From: a virus
IMG/VR virus record: IMGVR_UViG_3300034082_002553
Span: 1 to 21,728 of that record
DNA length: 21,728 nt
Strand: one strand, 5' to 3'
Shown here: positions 1-7,422 of the stretch, in pieces
Layout of the letters: each line of letters opens with the position of its first letter
How positions within the stretch are numbered: the first letter of the stretch is position 1
Notes under the pieces: model-generated
Database searches by the model: none
What the model was told of the DNA's origin: nothing
The model's input: only the letters and a program-made list of their open reading frames with translations
Translations under genes and position numbers: made by a program

Positions 1-144
1 ATTTTCAAAGTTAATAGTTTTATCTTTTTGAATACCGTCAAGACAAATTGGTAAAAATTGCAATGATTGTATTTTTTTACTAAGTTTAGTAGATATTCGT
101 TTTTTATACTCTTGTTCGTCAGTGGTGGAATTTGTCAATCTCAT
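1..144 (-). CDS. Truncated hypothetical phage protein (N-terminal 48 residues)
   Basis: An open frame reads leftward from an ATG at 144-142 and leaves the window without a stop, so only the first 48 residues are visible. They begin MRLTNSTTDEQEYKKRIS and are lysine-rich and hydrophilic, with no motif I recognise. The gene lies downstream of the small gene ending at 168 in the same direction, 23 bases away, so it probably belongs to the same leftward transcript. The string TATAAATA, identical to the T4 late promoter element, sits at 147-154 on this strand, but only two bases before the ATG, which is too close for a normal leader. The A/T-rich start without Shine-Dalgarno is typical of the window. 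Function unknown. Confidence 0.6.
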   Translation of the reverse strand, partial: MRLTNSTTDEQEYKKRISTKLSKKIQSLQFLPICLDGIQKDKTINFEN

Positions 145-167
145 ATTATTTATATTTAAAAAACTAG

Positions 168-365
168 TTATGGTTTGACTTTATTAAATATATTTTTAAT
201 CTTTACCTTTCTTATCTCACTTCTTAATGATTTCTCCAATATACTAGGATCTAATCCATGAAAACTATTTAAATCAGATGCCATTTCGACAGTCCAAGTA
301 GACCTAAGTGGTCTAACTTCAGCTTTAACTTCAACAGAAGTCATGTTAAGATTAATTGAACTCAT
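168..365 (-). CDS. 65-aa protein resembling a segment of T4-type major capsid protein
   Basis: This small basic protein contains the stretch KAEVRPLRSTWTVEMASDL followed by NSFHGLD and LRSEIRK. From memory this resembles the conserved internal segment of gp23-type major capsid proteins of T4-like phages, where a basic R-x-L-(K/R)-x-x-(Y/W)-(T/S)-x-E-x-A-x-D-L core is followed by H-G-L-D and an acidic helix. Here the segment makes up most of the protein, so it is not a capsid protein itself. It could be a relic, a capsid-binding mimic or an accessory head protein. The start ATG overlaps the stop of the upstream 446-aa gene as TAATG, which implies translational coupling. The similarity is recalled, not computed; function is unproven. 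Confidence 0.6.
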   Translation of the reverse strand: MSSINLNMTSVEVKAEVRPLRSTWTVEMASDLNSFHGLDPSILEKSLRSEIRKVKIKNIFNKVKP

Positions 366-1705
366 TACTTAATAGGAGTTTCAGGTTCTTTACCACTTGT
401 AGGCTCAATTGGAAATTTACCACCTTTGCCTTTTTTCTTCTTGTCATTATCAACACCTTTCTCAAATTCAGAGTAAACATCAGGATAAACTTGACCTTCA
501 CCATCTTGGTCGTATTGAATATCAAAGAAATCACCAAAGTCCAAAAGACCCGCTCTACCAAGTTCAATCTCATGTAGTTTATTTAAGTACTTAGAAATGT
601 AAGCATCGATATCATCAACAAATTTATTAAATAGTTTAACAGTATTCTCTGTGAATATACCAATTGGTTTCTTTCTTCTCTTATTGAATGATCCTAAAAC
701 AACTTTAAATATATACTCTAATTTTTCATCTTCTTGTATATAATCTTTAGTCAATTTATTTTTAATCAATTCAGTGTTAATTTTGAATTTATCTTTATCA
801 AAAAACTCAGGTACAACAAAATCAAAGTCTAATAAATCTTGTTTAATTTCAGAAACATAAACATTGAATATTTTAGAGATAAGATAAATATAAACGTCAT
901 CTTTTTTATCTCCTTTAAGTTTAACATCTTCTAAATTTATTGATTGACAGAAGTTTAAGAAGTTAACAAGTATTAATGTATAAATCTCAACAAACTCTGT
1001 GTTATTTTCCTCACTTATTCTTTTATAAAGAGGATTTAATAATTCAAATGAAATATCTTTAGTTTTACTTCTTATTATTAACTTCTCAATATTCTTTTGG
1101 AAGTCATCATCCATTAAAAATGAATTATCAATTTTAGGATTTAAAACTTTATAGAAGAAATAGGCAAATGATCTTTCACCAAAGATATAATCTAAGTCTT
1201 CCTCACTTGTATGAATGAAATACTTAATAGCTTCTTTCATACTTTCAGTTAAATTACCTTGATAAATAACAGGAATAACATCAACATCTAATAGTCTAGA
1301 GTATTCATCTAACTCATCTATTAAAAATTCATATTTACCAGATTTATTGATACTACTAAGAACTAACTGATTTTTAGGAACTCTGTTATATTCTATGTTA
1401 GCTGGTTGATTGTCTGGAAAATATTCAAAACAAAACCACCATTTTCTATTCAATAAACTTTTAACTCTATCATCTAATGAATTTAGATAGTTAAGAGCTG
1501 GATTGTAATAGTTTTGCATCGCCAAATCAACTAAATTGATAGGATCACTAGAGATAGACTTAGGTCTTATTTCAAATTCTTTACCATTCCAATTAACCCA
1601 GATTTTACTACCCTGAACATCTTCATAAACAAAGATTTCATCATTGAAAAGATCATTTAAAATCTCTTCGTTATTCATGCCATTTAATGTAATTAACTTA
1701 CTCAT
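365..1705 (-). CDS. RNA-ligase/nucleotidyltransferase-like protein, probably catalytically inactive
   Basis: The 446-aa protein has an N-terminal half laid out like a covalent nucleotidyltransferase of the RNA/DNA ligase superfamily. A motif-I-like stretch (VYEDVQGSK, residues 26-34) is followed by an EIRPKS stretch (about 45-50), then a motif-III-like WFCFEYF (90-96) with IEYNRVPKNQLVL after it, and DVIPVIYQG (142-150). In active ligases motif I reads K-x-D-G; here the catalytic lysine position is Asp29 and the Asp is Gln31, so adenylylation is unlikely. Residues 150-370 are helical and unrecognised, and the last 40 residues are low-complexity Lys/Gly/Pro/Glu. A start at 1705 fits a putative promoter about 20 bases upstream. 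The stop is coupled to the next gene (TAATG). The fold assignment is pattern recognition only, so this could also be an unrelated structural protein. Confidence 0.55.
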   Translation of the reverse strand: MSKLITLNGMNNEEILNDLFNDEIFVYEDVQGSKIWVNWNGKEFEIRPKSISSDPINLVDLAMQNYYNPALNYLNSLDDRVKSLLNRKWWFCFEYFPDNQPANIEYNRVPKNQLVLSSINKSGKYEFLIDELDEYSRLLDVDVIPVIYQGNLTESMKEAIKYFIHTSEEDLDYIFGERSFAYFFYKVLNPKIDNSFLMDDDFQKNIEKLIIRSKTKDISFELLNPLYKRISEENNTEFVEIYTLILVNFLNFCQSINLEDVKLKGDKKDDVYIYLISKIFNVYVSEIKQDLLDFDFVVPEFFDKDKFKINTELIKNKLTKDYIQEDEKLEYIFKVVLGSFNKRRKKPIGIFTENTVKLFNKFVDDIDAYISKYLNKLHEIELGRAGLLDFGDFFDIQYDQDGEGQVYPDVYSEFEKGVDNDKKKKGKGGKFPIEPTSGKEPETPIK

Positions 1706-1725
1706 ATTTGATTTCTGTTTTTTAT

Positions 1726-1734
1726 CAAATTGTA
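1726..1734 (-). promoter_or_regulatory. Putative host-type promoter core (TACAATTTG)
   Basis: On the minus strand TACAATTTG lies about 20 bases before the ATG of the 446-aa gene. It resembles the Bacteroidetes -7 element TAnnTTTG, but with three rather than two spacer bases. Similar TA-N3-TTTG strings precede the genes at 2566 and 18312. No clear -33 element was identified. Inference only. Confidence 0.3.
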
Positions 1735-1744
1735 TATATAAAAT

Positions 1745-2023
1745 TTAGTTATTCTGTATATAATCTAATATTGTATTAATATTTTCTAAAGAAAATCCGT
1801 GTAAAGGTGAACCACCCATTTTTAAATACTCATTGTAAAGGTTATTGTATTCATCTTCTGAATAAACACTACCATCCAATTCTGAATAAATAACGTTAGT
1901 ATCAGAAGCATCTACTGTTTTGTTTTGTAAACGTGTCTCACCGTAAGCAGGACCAATTGGACCAACCAATTCAGTTCCAGATATTTCTTCATTCACAAAT
2001 TTGTTAAACTTTTTAATCTTCAT
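1745..2023 (-). CDS. 92-aa hypothetical protein with capsid-targeting-like N-terminus
   Basis: The protein starts MKIKKFNKFVNEE, a short amphipathic tag that matches the pattern at the start of several proteins encoded at 14388-16552 and resembles the capsid-targeting sequence of T4 internal proteins (MKTYQEFIAE). The possible cleavage point would be after V-N-E12, a conservative variant of the T4 gp21 consensus (I/L)-x-E. The rest is acidic, with GPIGP near residue 22 and a tyrosine-rich middle (SEDEYNNLYNEYLKM); no domain is recognised. Its ATG lies inside the end of the upstream gene with an 11-base overlap, so the two are probably co-translated. A head-packaged role is inference; otherwise function unknown. 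Confidence 0.7.
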   Translation of the reverse strand: MKIKKFNKFVNEEISGTELVGPIGPAYGETRLQNKTVDASDTNVIYSELDGSVYSEDEYNNLYNEYLKMGGSPLHGFSLENINTILDYIQNN

Positions 2024-2477
2024 TTTTAACTGTTATTTTTTCAAAATACTCATCTTGTTCTTGTAATGAATACTCATCTTTTTTTGTATTGTAGATAATA
2101 TTATATAAAAACTTATCATGTAGTTTATGAGTTTCATTTCCCTTCATAATAACTAAACTAGTTTCTTCTTCATTATCTTCATCAACAATATCAATTATTT
2201 GTAATCCTATTCTACCATTTCTATCATGTAAGTCACAAATAACTTTCTTATATCTTTCAATAAGTTCTTTTATTTTCTTAACAGTAACATTTTTAGACAA
2301 ATACATAAGGTCTCTACCTTTTTCTTCATCTGTGGTCTCATTATACAAATTGAGAAAATCATTTTCTCTTTTTGTTAACTTACCTTTTTTTGATATTTTT
2401 TCTAGAATTCTATTCATTTCTATTTCTTTTAATGATTCACCTAAAATGTAATATTTAATCAGTCGTTTTATTTGCAT
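2013..2477 (-). CDS. Hypothetical phage protein, 154 aa
   Basis: I place the start at the ATG at 2477 (MQIKRLIKYYILGES) rather than at an in-frame ATG at 2750, because the longer version would run antiparallel through the first 185 bases of the 1447-aa gene and across the divergent promoter region. The protein is highly charged and mostly helical: KISKKGKLTKRENDFLNLY (about residues 28-46) looks like a short helix-turn-helix or hairpin, followed by a lysine/glutamate helix and a beta-rich segment (GRIGLQIIDIVDEDNEE). No family is recognised. It is the first gene of the leftward cluster, overlaps the next gene by 11 bases, and would be transcribed from the A/T-rich palindromic region at 2499-2515. 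Confidence 0.65.
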   Translation of the reverse strand: MQIKRLIKYYILGESLKEIEMNRILEKISKKGKLTKRENDFLNLYNETTDEEKGRDLMYLSKNVTVKKIKELIERYKKVICDLHDRNGRIGLQIIDIVDEDNEEETSLVIMKGNETHKLHDKFLYNIIYNTKKDEYSLQEQDEYFEKITVKNED

Positions 2478-2498
2478 TACTTGTCTTAATTGTCTTTT

Positions 2499-2515
2499 AA
2501 TATATAGTATATATT
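2499..2515. promoter_or_regulatory. A/T palindrome in divergent promoter region
   Basis: AATATATAGTATATATT is a perfect palindrome of 8-bp arms around a single central base. It lies between the leftward gene starting at 2477 and the rightward gene starting at 2566. Each arm offers an AATATATA core, also part of the TAATATATAA motif upstream of other structural genes. A bidirectional promoter or operator is plausible, but A/T-rich palindromes arise easily by chance. Confidence 0.35.
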
Positions 2516-2540
2516 CCAAGAAGGATTTACGTTTTTTATA

Positions 2541-2549
2541 TATACTTTG
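2541..2549 (+). promoter_or_regulatory. Putative promoter core (TATACTTTG) before the tape-measure gene
   Basis: TATACTTTG ends 16 bases before the ATG at 2566 and matches the TA-N3-TTTG pattern also seen before the genes at 1705 (minus strand) and 18312. It resembles the Bacteroidetes -7 element with one extra spacer base. The predicted leader would be about 10 nucleotides. Confidence 0.3.
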
Positions 2550-2565
2550 GAAATAAAAGTTTTTT

Positions 2566-5500
2566 ATGGATAAGATACTATTAAAAGCATTAGACAATTT
2601 ATCAGTCGCTCTTGAAAAGATTTCAGAGGCGTTGCAGAAAAAAGGTGATGGGAAAGACCAATCAGCTACTGCTACTGCTTTACAAAGTGGAGATTTCTCA
2701 GATACATTAGCAGAAATTAACACCAGTGTTAAATCTATAAAAGTTGACACTCAGCAGATTCTAAAGAATCAAGAAACTATCATTCAGTTACAAAAGCAGA
2801 AAAGTAGTGATAAGAAAACTGAAGCTGTTGAAGACTCTGGTGATGATAAGAAAAAAGGTCAAATTAAAAAAGGTGTAACAGCTATTTTATTAATAGCAGT
2901 AGCGGTTTTAGCAATTGGTTTAGCATTTAAATTAGTTGGTAAAATAGACTTCTTATCAGTAGTTGGATTATCAATTGCGATAGTTTTAGTAGCAATAGCA
3001 TTTGAAAGAGTAGCTAAATTAGACTTAACTCCTAAAAAGGCAGCGTTTGCCTCATTAGCAATGGTTATAATGTCAGTCGGTGTAATGATATCATCTTTCT
3101 TTTTATCAAAAGTATCACCTATATCAATAAAACAATTCTTAACAGCTGCTGCAATAGCTGGATTATTCTATTTTGTCGGACCAACAATGGCAACTATGAT
3201 CAATGCTCTTGAAAATGAGACAACAGTTGAAGCAGAAGGAATGGGTAAAGTAAAAACTAAAAAATTAAGTTTTGGTAAATTAATAGCAACTGCTATATTC
3301 TTACCTATACTAATGGCAACTATGGCATTAGGTATAATGATAGCATCAAGAATATTATCGGGAGTTAAACCAATGTCAATGGGTCAGATAATAACTTCTT
3401 TATTAATAGCAGGAATGTTTATGATGGTTGCTAGTGGAATCAAAGGTTTAATACACGCACTAACAGAAGAAACCGAAGTAAAAGCCAAAGGATTTGGTGG
3501 AAAACAAAAAGGATTAAATATGGGTAAACTTTTACAAGTGGCTCTTATCTTACCTCTTATAATGTTAAGTATCTCAGTTGGTATTTGGTTATCATCTATG
3601 ATATTAAGTAAGGTTCAACCTATTGGATTTATGCAAGCTTTATCAGCGATAGCAATTGCGGCGATATTCTCAGTAGCGGCTTTTGGTATTAGTAAGTTAA
3701 TTAAAGTCTTAGGTGAAATACCTTTACCAATGGCTATATTTGCGGCGATAGCTCTTCCATTAATACTTCCAGCAATGGCTTTATCAATAACTTTATCTTC
3801 TTATATATTTTCTAAAATTAAACCAATTGGATTCATGCAATTCCTAACAGCAATTGCAATTGCTGCGGTATTTGTAATAGTTTCTTTTGGAATGAAACAA
3901 ATAGTTAGTTCAATATCAACTATGAAATGGGGTGATGTTCCTAAAATACCAGTATTCTTCACATTAGTATCATTAGCTATTGCAACATCAGCATGGATAT
4001 TTAATAAATTTAAAAAAGAAATAGATGGATTAGGATTCTTAACAATACTTAAAGTTTTATTCTTAGGGGTGGCAATTGGATTAATAGCACTTGTTGTTGG
4101 ATTCGCATTAAGAATAATGGGAACATTAAAATGGGGTGATGTTATAAAAGTTCCGGTGTTCTTCGCATTAATGGCAGCTGCCATCGCAGGAGCGGCTTGG
4201 ATATTCTCTAAATTTCAAAAAAATATAGACGGATTAGGATTCTTAACAATACTTAAAATATTAATACTTGGAGTTGCTTTAGGAATAGTAGCGGCAGTTA
4301 TTGGTATTGTAATGAGAATTTTCAAACTCATAGGACTTGGAGTAACAGATGCTGTAAAAGGAGGTTTAATAATTGTAATCATAGCGGCTGTAGTTGCAAT
4401 ATCATCACTCATACTATCCAAAGGAAGTTATAAAAAATATCCATCCTTAAAATGGTCACTTGGAGTGGCTGCAGCTTTAGGAGTATTTGGTGTTGCTGCT
4501 TTACTTTTAGGAACACAAGCACTTAATCCATTCTTTTATGCAGGACTAGGTATAATAATGTTAGTGGCCGCAACTATAATAGCAACATCTCATATATTAG
4601 CAGCTGGTAAATACACTAAATATCCGACTCTTAAATGGAATCTAGGAGTGTCAGCGGCATTAGCATCATTTGGAATAGCAGCTATACTATTAGGATTTAA
4701 TGCAATTAATCCATTCTTCTACGCAGGATTAGGAATAATAGTATTAGTGGCGGAAACAATTCTTGATGTCTCTAAGATTTTAGCAAAAGGTAAATATAAT
4801 TTACCGGGATTAGCGACTTGGACAGCATCTGTTGTACTATTATACACATTATTTACTCCACTTATTATACTATTAGGTGCAGTAGGAGCGATGGGAGCAG
4901 TAGTTGAATTCTTTGGAGGATCTAATCCATTTGACGAAGGTCGTAAAATGTTGAAACAAATAGCATGGTCCATAGTTGATGTTTCAAATATACTACAAAA
5001 AGGTAACTATAAACAAGGTCCAACGAAAGAGTGGGCGACCGGTATATCAATTGCATTAGGTGCATTTGCACCGGTTTATAAAATGTTAGTTGACAATGCA
5101 CCAGGACTTTTTGGCGGAGGAGGCGGAGTCGGACCAGATGATTTTGCAAAAGCAATAAAAACAGTATCTCATGGTATTATAGCAGCGGCTTGGTATTTCT
5201 CCAAAAATAAAGCGGCTTTCGTAAATGGACCACCTGAAAAGTGGGCCAAAGGCGTTGGACTAGCAATTGGAGCTTTTGCACCGGTTTATAAAATGTTAGT
5301 TGACTTCCCATTCAGTGGCGGTCATAAAATGAAAAGAGCTATTGTTCTAATTGCGGAGGGTGTTGTCGCAGCAGCTGGTGTTTTTGAGAAAGGAAAGGCT
5401 AAATTTGAAGAAGGTAAATATCCGTCAAAAAAATGGGGCAAAGGAGTAGGTGCTGCATTAAAAGCATTCGCTCCAGTATTTGAGGCTTTATCAGGTAGAA

Positions 5501-6909
5501 GTTGGTATGAAAGTGGTGACGATGTTATAGATAATATGAAATATGGTATTGTTACTATCGCAAAAGCATTAGTATTAGCAGCAAAAGAATTTATAAAAGT
5601 AAAACCAGAAGCTTGGAAATCACACCCAACATCTGAATGGGCAAGAGGTGTAGGTAAAGCGGTTATCGGATTTATGGACCTATTTGACACAATTGAAGAA
5701 AGAGGTTACACAACTACTTCATTTGCTTTGAACTCAATGATATTAAAAGTTGGTATTAGAGCGATGGCTGATGTGGCAAGAATTCTTTGGACAAATAAGA
5801 AATTCTTTACCGTTAAGTTAGATCCAAACTTTATAAAAAATATATCTAAGAATCTTTTAGGATTTGGAGCTTTAGCCTTAGCATTAGATAAGATGTTAGT
5901 AAGTGAAAAAATGGTAACATCATCAAATAGTGGAGTCTTTGGAATTGGTGCTTCTAAATCCACAAAAACTGTAAGAGAAAGAAGAGATTTAAGTTTAGTT
6001 AAAGACCTTACTATACAATTAATAAGTGTTGCTCAAATATTGTGGAAAAATAAAAAGTTTTTTGAGTTTAGTTTAGATCAAAATTGGGTTAAAAATTTAT
6101 CAAAAAATTTACTTGGTTATGCGAAGTTACTAAAACAATTAGACACGGGTAGTGGTTTAAAAAATGTTCTAATGGCTGGTCTAACTGCTATAAATCCAAT
6201 AGCTGGGTTAGCATCAGTACTTATAGAATCTAATAGTGATGATGCTGTTACTAAAGCGGCTAAAAAGTTAGTAAATGTTGCTAAAATAATTCACTCTGGT
6301 AGAAAAGCATTTGAAACAAAGATAGATCCAAACTACATGAAGAATGTAGGTAAGAACATATTAGATTTCAATCAAGTTATTAAGAAACTAGCTGAGGCGG
6401 AAAAAGGTACAAGTTTCTTTGGAAGAATAGGCCAAGGAATTGAGGGTATGTTAGGAACAGATCCAATATCTCAAATAGTTAGAAAAATGGTAACATTAGC
6501 AAAAGGATATGATGCTCTAGCAAGTTCTTTAATGAAATTAGGATTTGCAATGAGAACTCTCAATGTTAAAAATATGAGAGATTTGGGAGTAATGACTAGA
6601 GATTTAGCAGAAGGAAAAATGCCTAAAAAGGGTGGAGCGCCTAGTCAAACTCAAATGCAGATGCCGGCACCATCCAAAATGGCAAGTGTTGGTGATAGAG
6701 CATCGGATAAAAAATTAAATCCTAACAAATATTTAACTGCGGATCAAGCTAAGAGAAATCACCTGTATTACTTATCAAAACAAATGGATATGATGATTGA
6801 TGGTCTAGGAGCAGGTAAAGGTGATCCAAATGCTCCTAACCCAGTAGTTGAAAAATTAGACGAAATACTAAGATTATTAAAAGATGCTGAACTTGATGAA
6901 AAGAAATAA
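2566..6909 (+). CDS. Probable tail tape measure protein, 1447 aa, built of ~71-aa repeats
   Basis: The N-terminus (residues 1-85) is coiled-coil-like (LLKALDNLSVALEKISEAL). Residues 100 to about 760 are a chain of hydrophobic segments resembling membrane helices, and the rest is progressively more hydrophilic, ending in another coiled-coil helix (VVEKLDEILRLLKDAEL). Large size, hydrophobic stretches and terminal coiled coils fit a tail tape measure protein, which sets tail length and exits during DNA ejection. At the usual ~0.15 nm per residue it predicts a tail near 0.2 micrometres. A degenerate unit, ending in (L/F)-S-K-x-x-P or K-G-x-Y-K-x-x-P-x-x-x-W-x-x-G-V, recurs about every 61-85 residues through most of the chain. 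No lysozyme or peptidase domain is seen. Alternative: an internal virion or ejection protein. It heads the rightward block. Confidence 0.6.
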   Translation: MDKILLKALDNLSVALEKISEALQKKGDGKDQSATATALQSGDFSDTLAEINTSVKSIKVDTQQILKNQETIIQLQKQKSSDKKTEAVEDSGDDKKKGQIKKGVTAILLIAVAVLAIGLAFKLVGKIDFLSVVGLSIAIVLVAIAFERVAKLDLTPKKAAFASLAMVIMSVGVMISSFFLSKVSPISIKQFLTAAAIAGLFYFVGPTMATMINALENETTVEAEGMGKVKTKKLSFGKLIATAIFLPILMATMALGIMIASRILSGVKPMSMGQIITSLLIAGMFMMVASGIKGLIHALTEETEVKAKGFGGKQKGLNMGKLLQVALILPLIMLSISVGIWLSSMILSKVQPIGFMQALSAIAIAAIFSVAAFGISKLIKVLGEIPLPMAIFAAIALPLILPAMALSITLSSYIFSKIKPIGFMQFLTAIAIAAVFVIVSFGMKQIVSSISTMKWGDVPKIPVFFTLVSLAIATSAWIFNKFKKEIDGLGFLTILKVLFLGVAIGLIALVVGFALRIMGTLKWGDVIKVPVFFALMAAAIAGAAWIFSKFQKNIDGLGFLTILKILILGVALGIVAAVIGIVMRIFKLIGLGVTDAVKGGLIIVIIAAVVAISSLILSKGSYKKYPSLKWSLGVAAALGVFGVAALLLGTQALNPFFYAGLGIIMLVAATIIATSHILAAGKYTKYPTLKWNLGVSAALASFGIAAILLGFNAINPFFYAGLGIIVLVAETILDVSKILAKGKYNLPGLATWTASVVLLYTLFTPLIILLGAVGAMGAVVEFFGGSNPFDEGRKMLKQIAWSIVDVSNILQKGNYKQGPTKEWATGISIALGAFAPVYKMLVDNAPGLFGGGGGVGPDDFAKAIKTVSHGIIAAAWYFSKNKAAFVNGPPEKWAKGVGLAIGAFAPVYKMLVDFPFSGGHKMKRAIVLIAEGVVAAAGVFEKGKAKFEEGKYPSKKWGKGVGAALKAFAPVFEALSGRSWYESGDDVIDNMKYGIVTIAKALVLAAKEFIKVKPEAWKSHPTSEWARGVGKAVIGFMDLFDTIEERGYTTTSFALNSMILKVGIRAMADVARILWTNKKFFTVKLDPNFIKNISKNLLGFGALALALDKMLVSEKMVTSSNSGVFGIGASKSTKTVRERRDLSLVKDLTIQLISVAQILWKNKKFFEFSLDQNWVKNLSKNLLGYAKLLKQLDTGSGLKNVLMAGLTAINPIAGLASVLIESNSDDAVTKAAKKLVNVAKIIHSGRKAFETKIDPNYMKNVGKNILDFNQVIKKLAEAEKGTSFFGRIGQGIEGMLGTDPISQIVRKMVTLAKGYDALASSLMKLGFAMRTLNVKNMRDLGVMTRDLAEGKMPKKGGAPSQTQMQMPAPSKMASVGDRASDKKLNPNKYLTADQAKRNHLYYLSKQMDMMIDGLGAGKGDPNAPNPVVEKLDEILRLLKDAELDEKK
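3925..4332 (+). repeat. Tandem 204-bp duplication inside the tape-measure gene
   Basis: Two adjacent 204-bp (68-codon) units, 3925-4128 and 4129-4332, are still recognisable at DNA level. A 15-base string starting AAATGGGGTGATGTT begins both units, and a 27-base string is identical at 4027-4053 and 4231-4257, at the same 204-base offset. In protein both contain the block I-D-G-L-G-F-L-T-I-L-K. The reading frame is preserved, so this looks like a recent in-frame duplication. Confidence 0.85.
5065..5304 (+). repeat. Second direct repeat in the tape-measure gene (30 bp, 210-bp offset)
   Basis: A 30-base string is identical at 5065-5094 and 5275-5304 and encodes F-A-P-V-Y-K-M-L-V-D in both copies. 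The offset of 210 bases is exactly 70 codons. It marks another duplicated unit of the same periodic protein, in its hydrophilic half. Confidence 0.8.
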
Positions 6910-6941
6910 ACAAATAAGTAAACTTTTTATATAATATAAAT

Positions 6942-7367
6942 ATGAAAACATCATTTTTAAAAAAATTAAAACTGTTTCTTTCTTATAGAAAGATTATCAA
7001 ATCCAATAAATCAGAGATTTTACAAAAATTTGGTTTTAGAATCGATAATGCTAATAGATTATATACTGTCTTAAATGTACCTGAAGAATTAGTTGGAGAA
7101 GCCTACTCACTTAAAAAATCAGATATAGATACTATATCACAAAACTTTATTAGAGAGTTTGCAAAAGAAACATCAACGTTTTTAAACACCAAAGGATTAA
7201 ATGAGTTATTTGATATTTACGAAGTTAAAAAGGTGGATAAATATTCATATTTAATTGTAATTGGATTCTCTTTATTTAAAAGTAATAAATTCTATAATCG
7301 ATTGTATTATGTATTTATACCAACTACTGTAATATTAGGTACTATTTTAACATTTTTGTTAGTTTAA
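6942..7367 (+). CDS. Hypothetical 141-aa protein with C-terminal membrane helix
   Basis: The N-terminal third is basic and helical (FLKKLKLFLSYRKIIKSNKS), followed by a mixed region containing RLYTVLNVPEELVGEAY. The last 20 residues (about 122-141) form one strongly hydrophobic segment at the very C-terminus, which looks like a tail-anchored transmembrane helix. No signal peptide is evident. The gene starts 32 bases after the tape-measure stop, and its ATG is embedded in TATAAATATG, with no Shine-Dalgarno. It may assist tail assembly or act at the host membrane, but nothing in the sequence fixes a role. Confidence 0.7.
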   Translation: MKTSFLKKLKLFLSYRKIIKSNKSEILQKFGFRIDNANRLYTVLNVPEELVGEAYSLKKSDIDTISQNFIREFAKETSTFLNTKGLNELFDIYEVKKVDKYSYLIVIGFSLFKSNKFYNRLYYVFIPTTVILGTILTFLLV

Positions 7368-7422
7368 CACTAAACATTTTCACTTAATTTTCTTATAATA
7401 AAAAACAAATAAATAATAATAT

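Noticed and set aside
147-154. TATAAATA as a T4-type late promoter
   Set aside because: It ends two bases before the ATG, and a similar string overlaps the start codon at 6942. That leaves no room for a transcription start and leader; more likely part of the A/T-rich initiation region.
365-1705. Active RNA ligase (Rnl-type)
   Set aside because: The motif-I lysine and aspartate are both replaced, so activity cannot be claimed.
2478-2750. N-terminal extension of the leftward 154-aa gene to an ATG at 2750
   Set aside because: It would overlap the first 185 bases of the 1447-aa gene in antisense and cover the divergent promoter region; the extra residues look like a shadow frame.
3801-5963. Several minus-strand ORFs (60-130 aa) inside the tape-measure gene
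   Set aside because: They mirror the repeated hydrophobic codons of the plus-strand gene and have Asn/Pro/Thr-rich shadow composition.
2566-6909. Polytopic membrane transporter
   Set aside because: The hydrophobic units grade into soluble units of the same repeat, the ends are coiled-coil-like, and the surrounding genes are phage tail genes; tape measure fits better.
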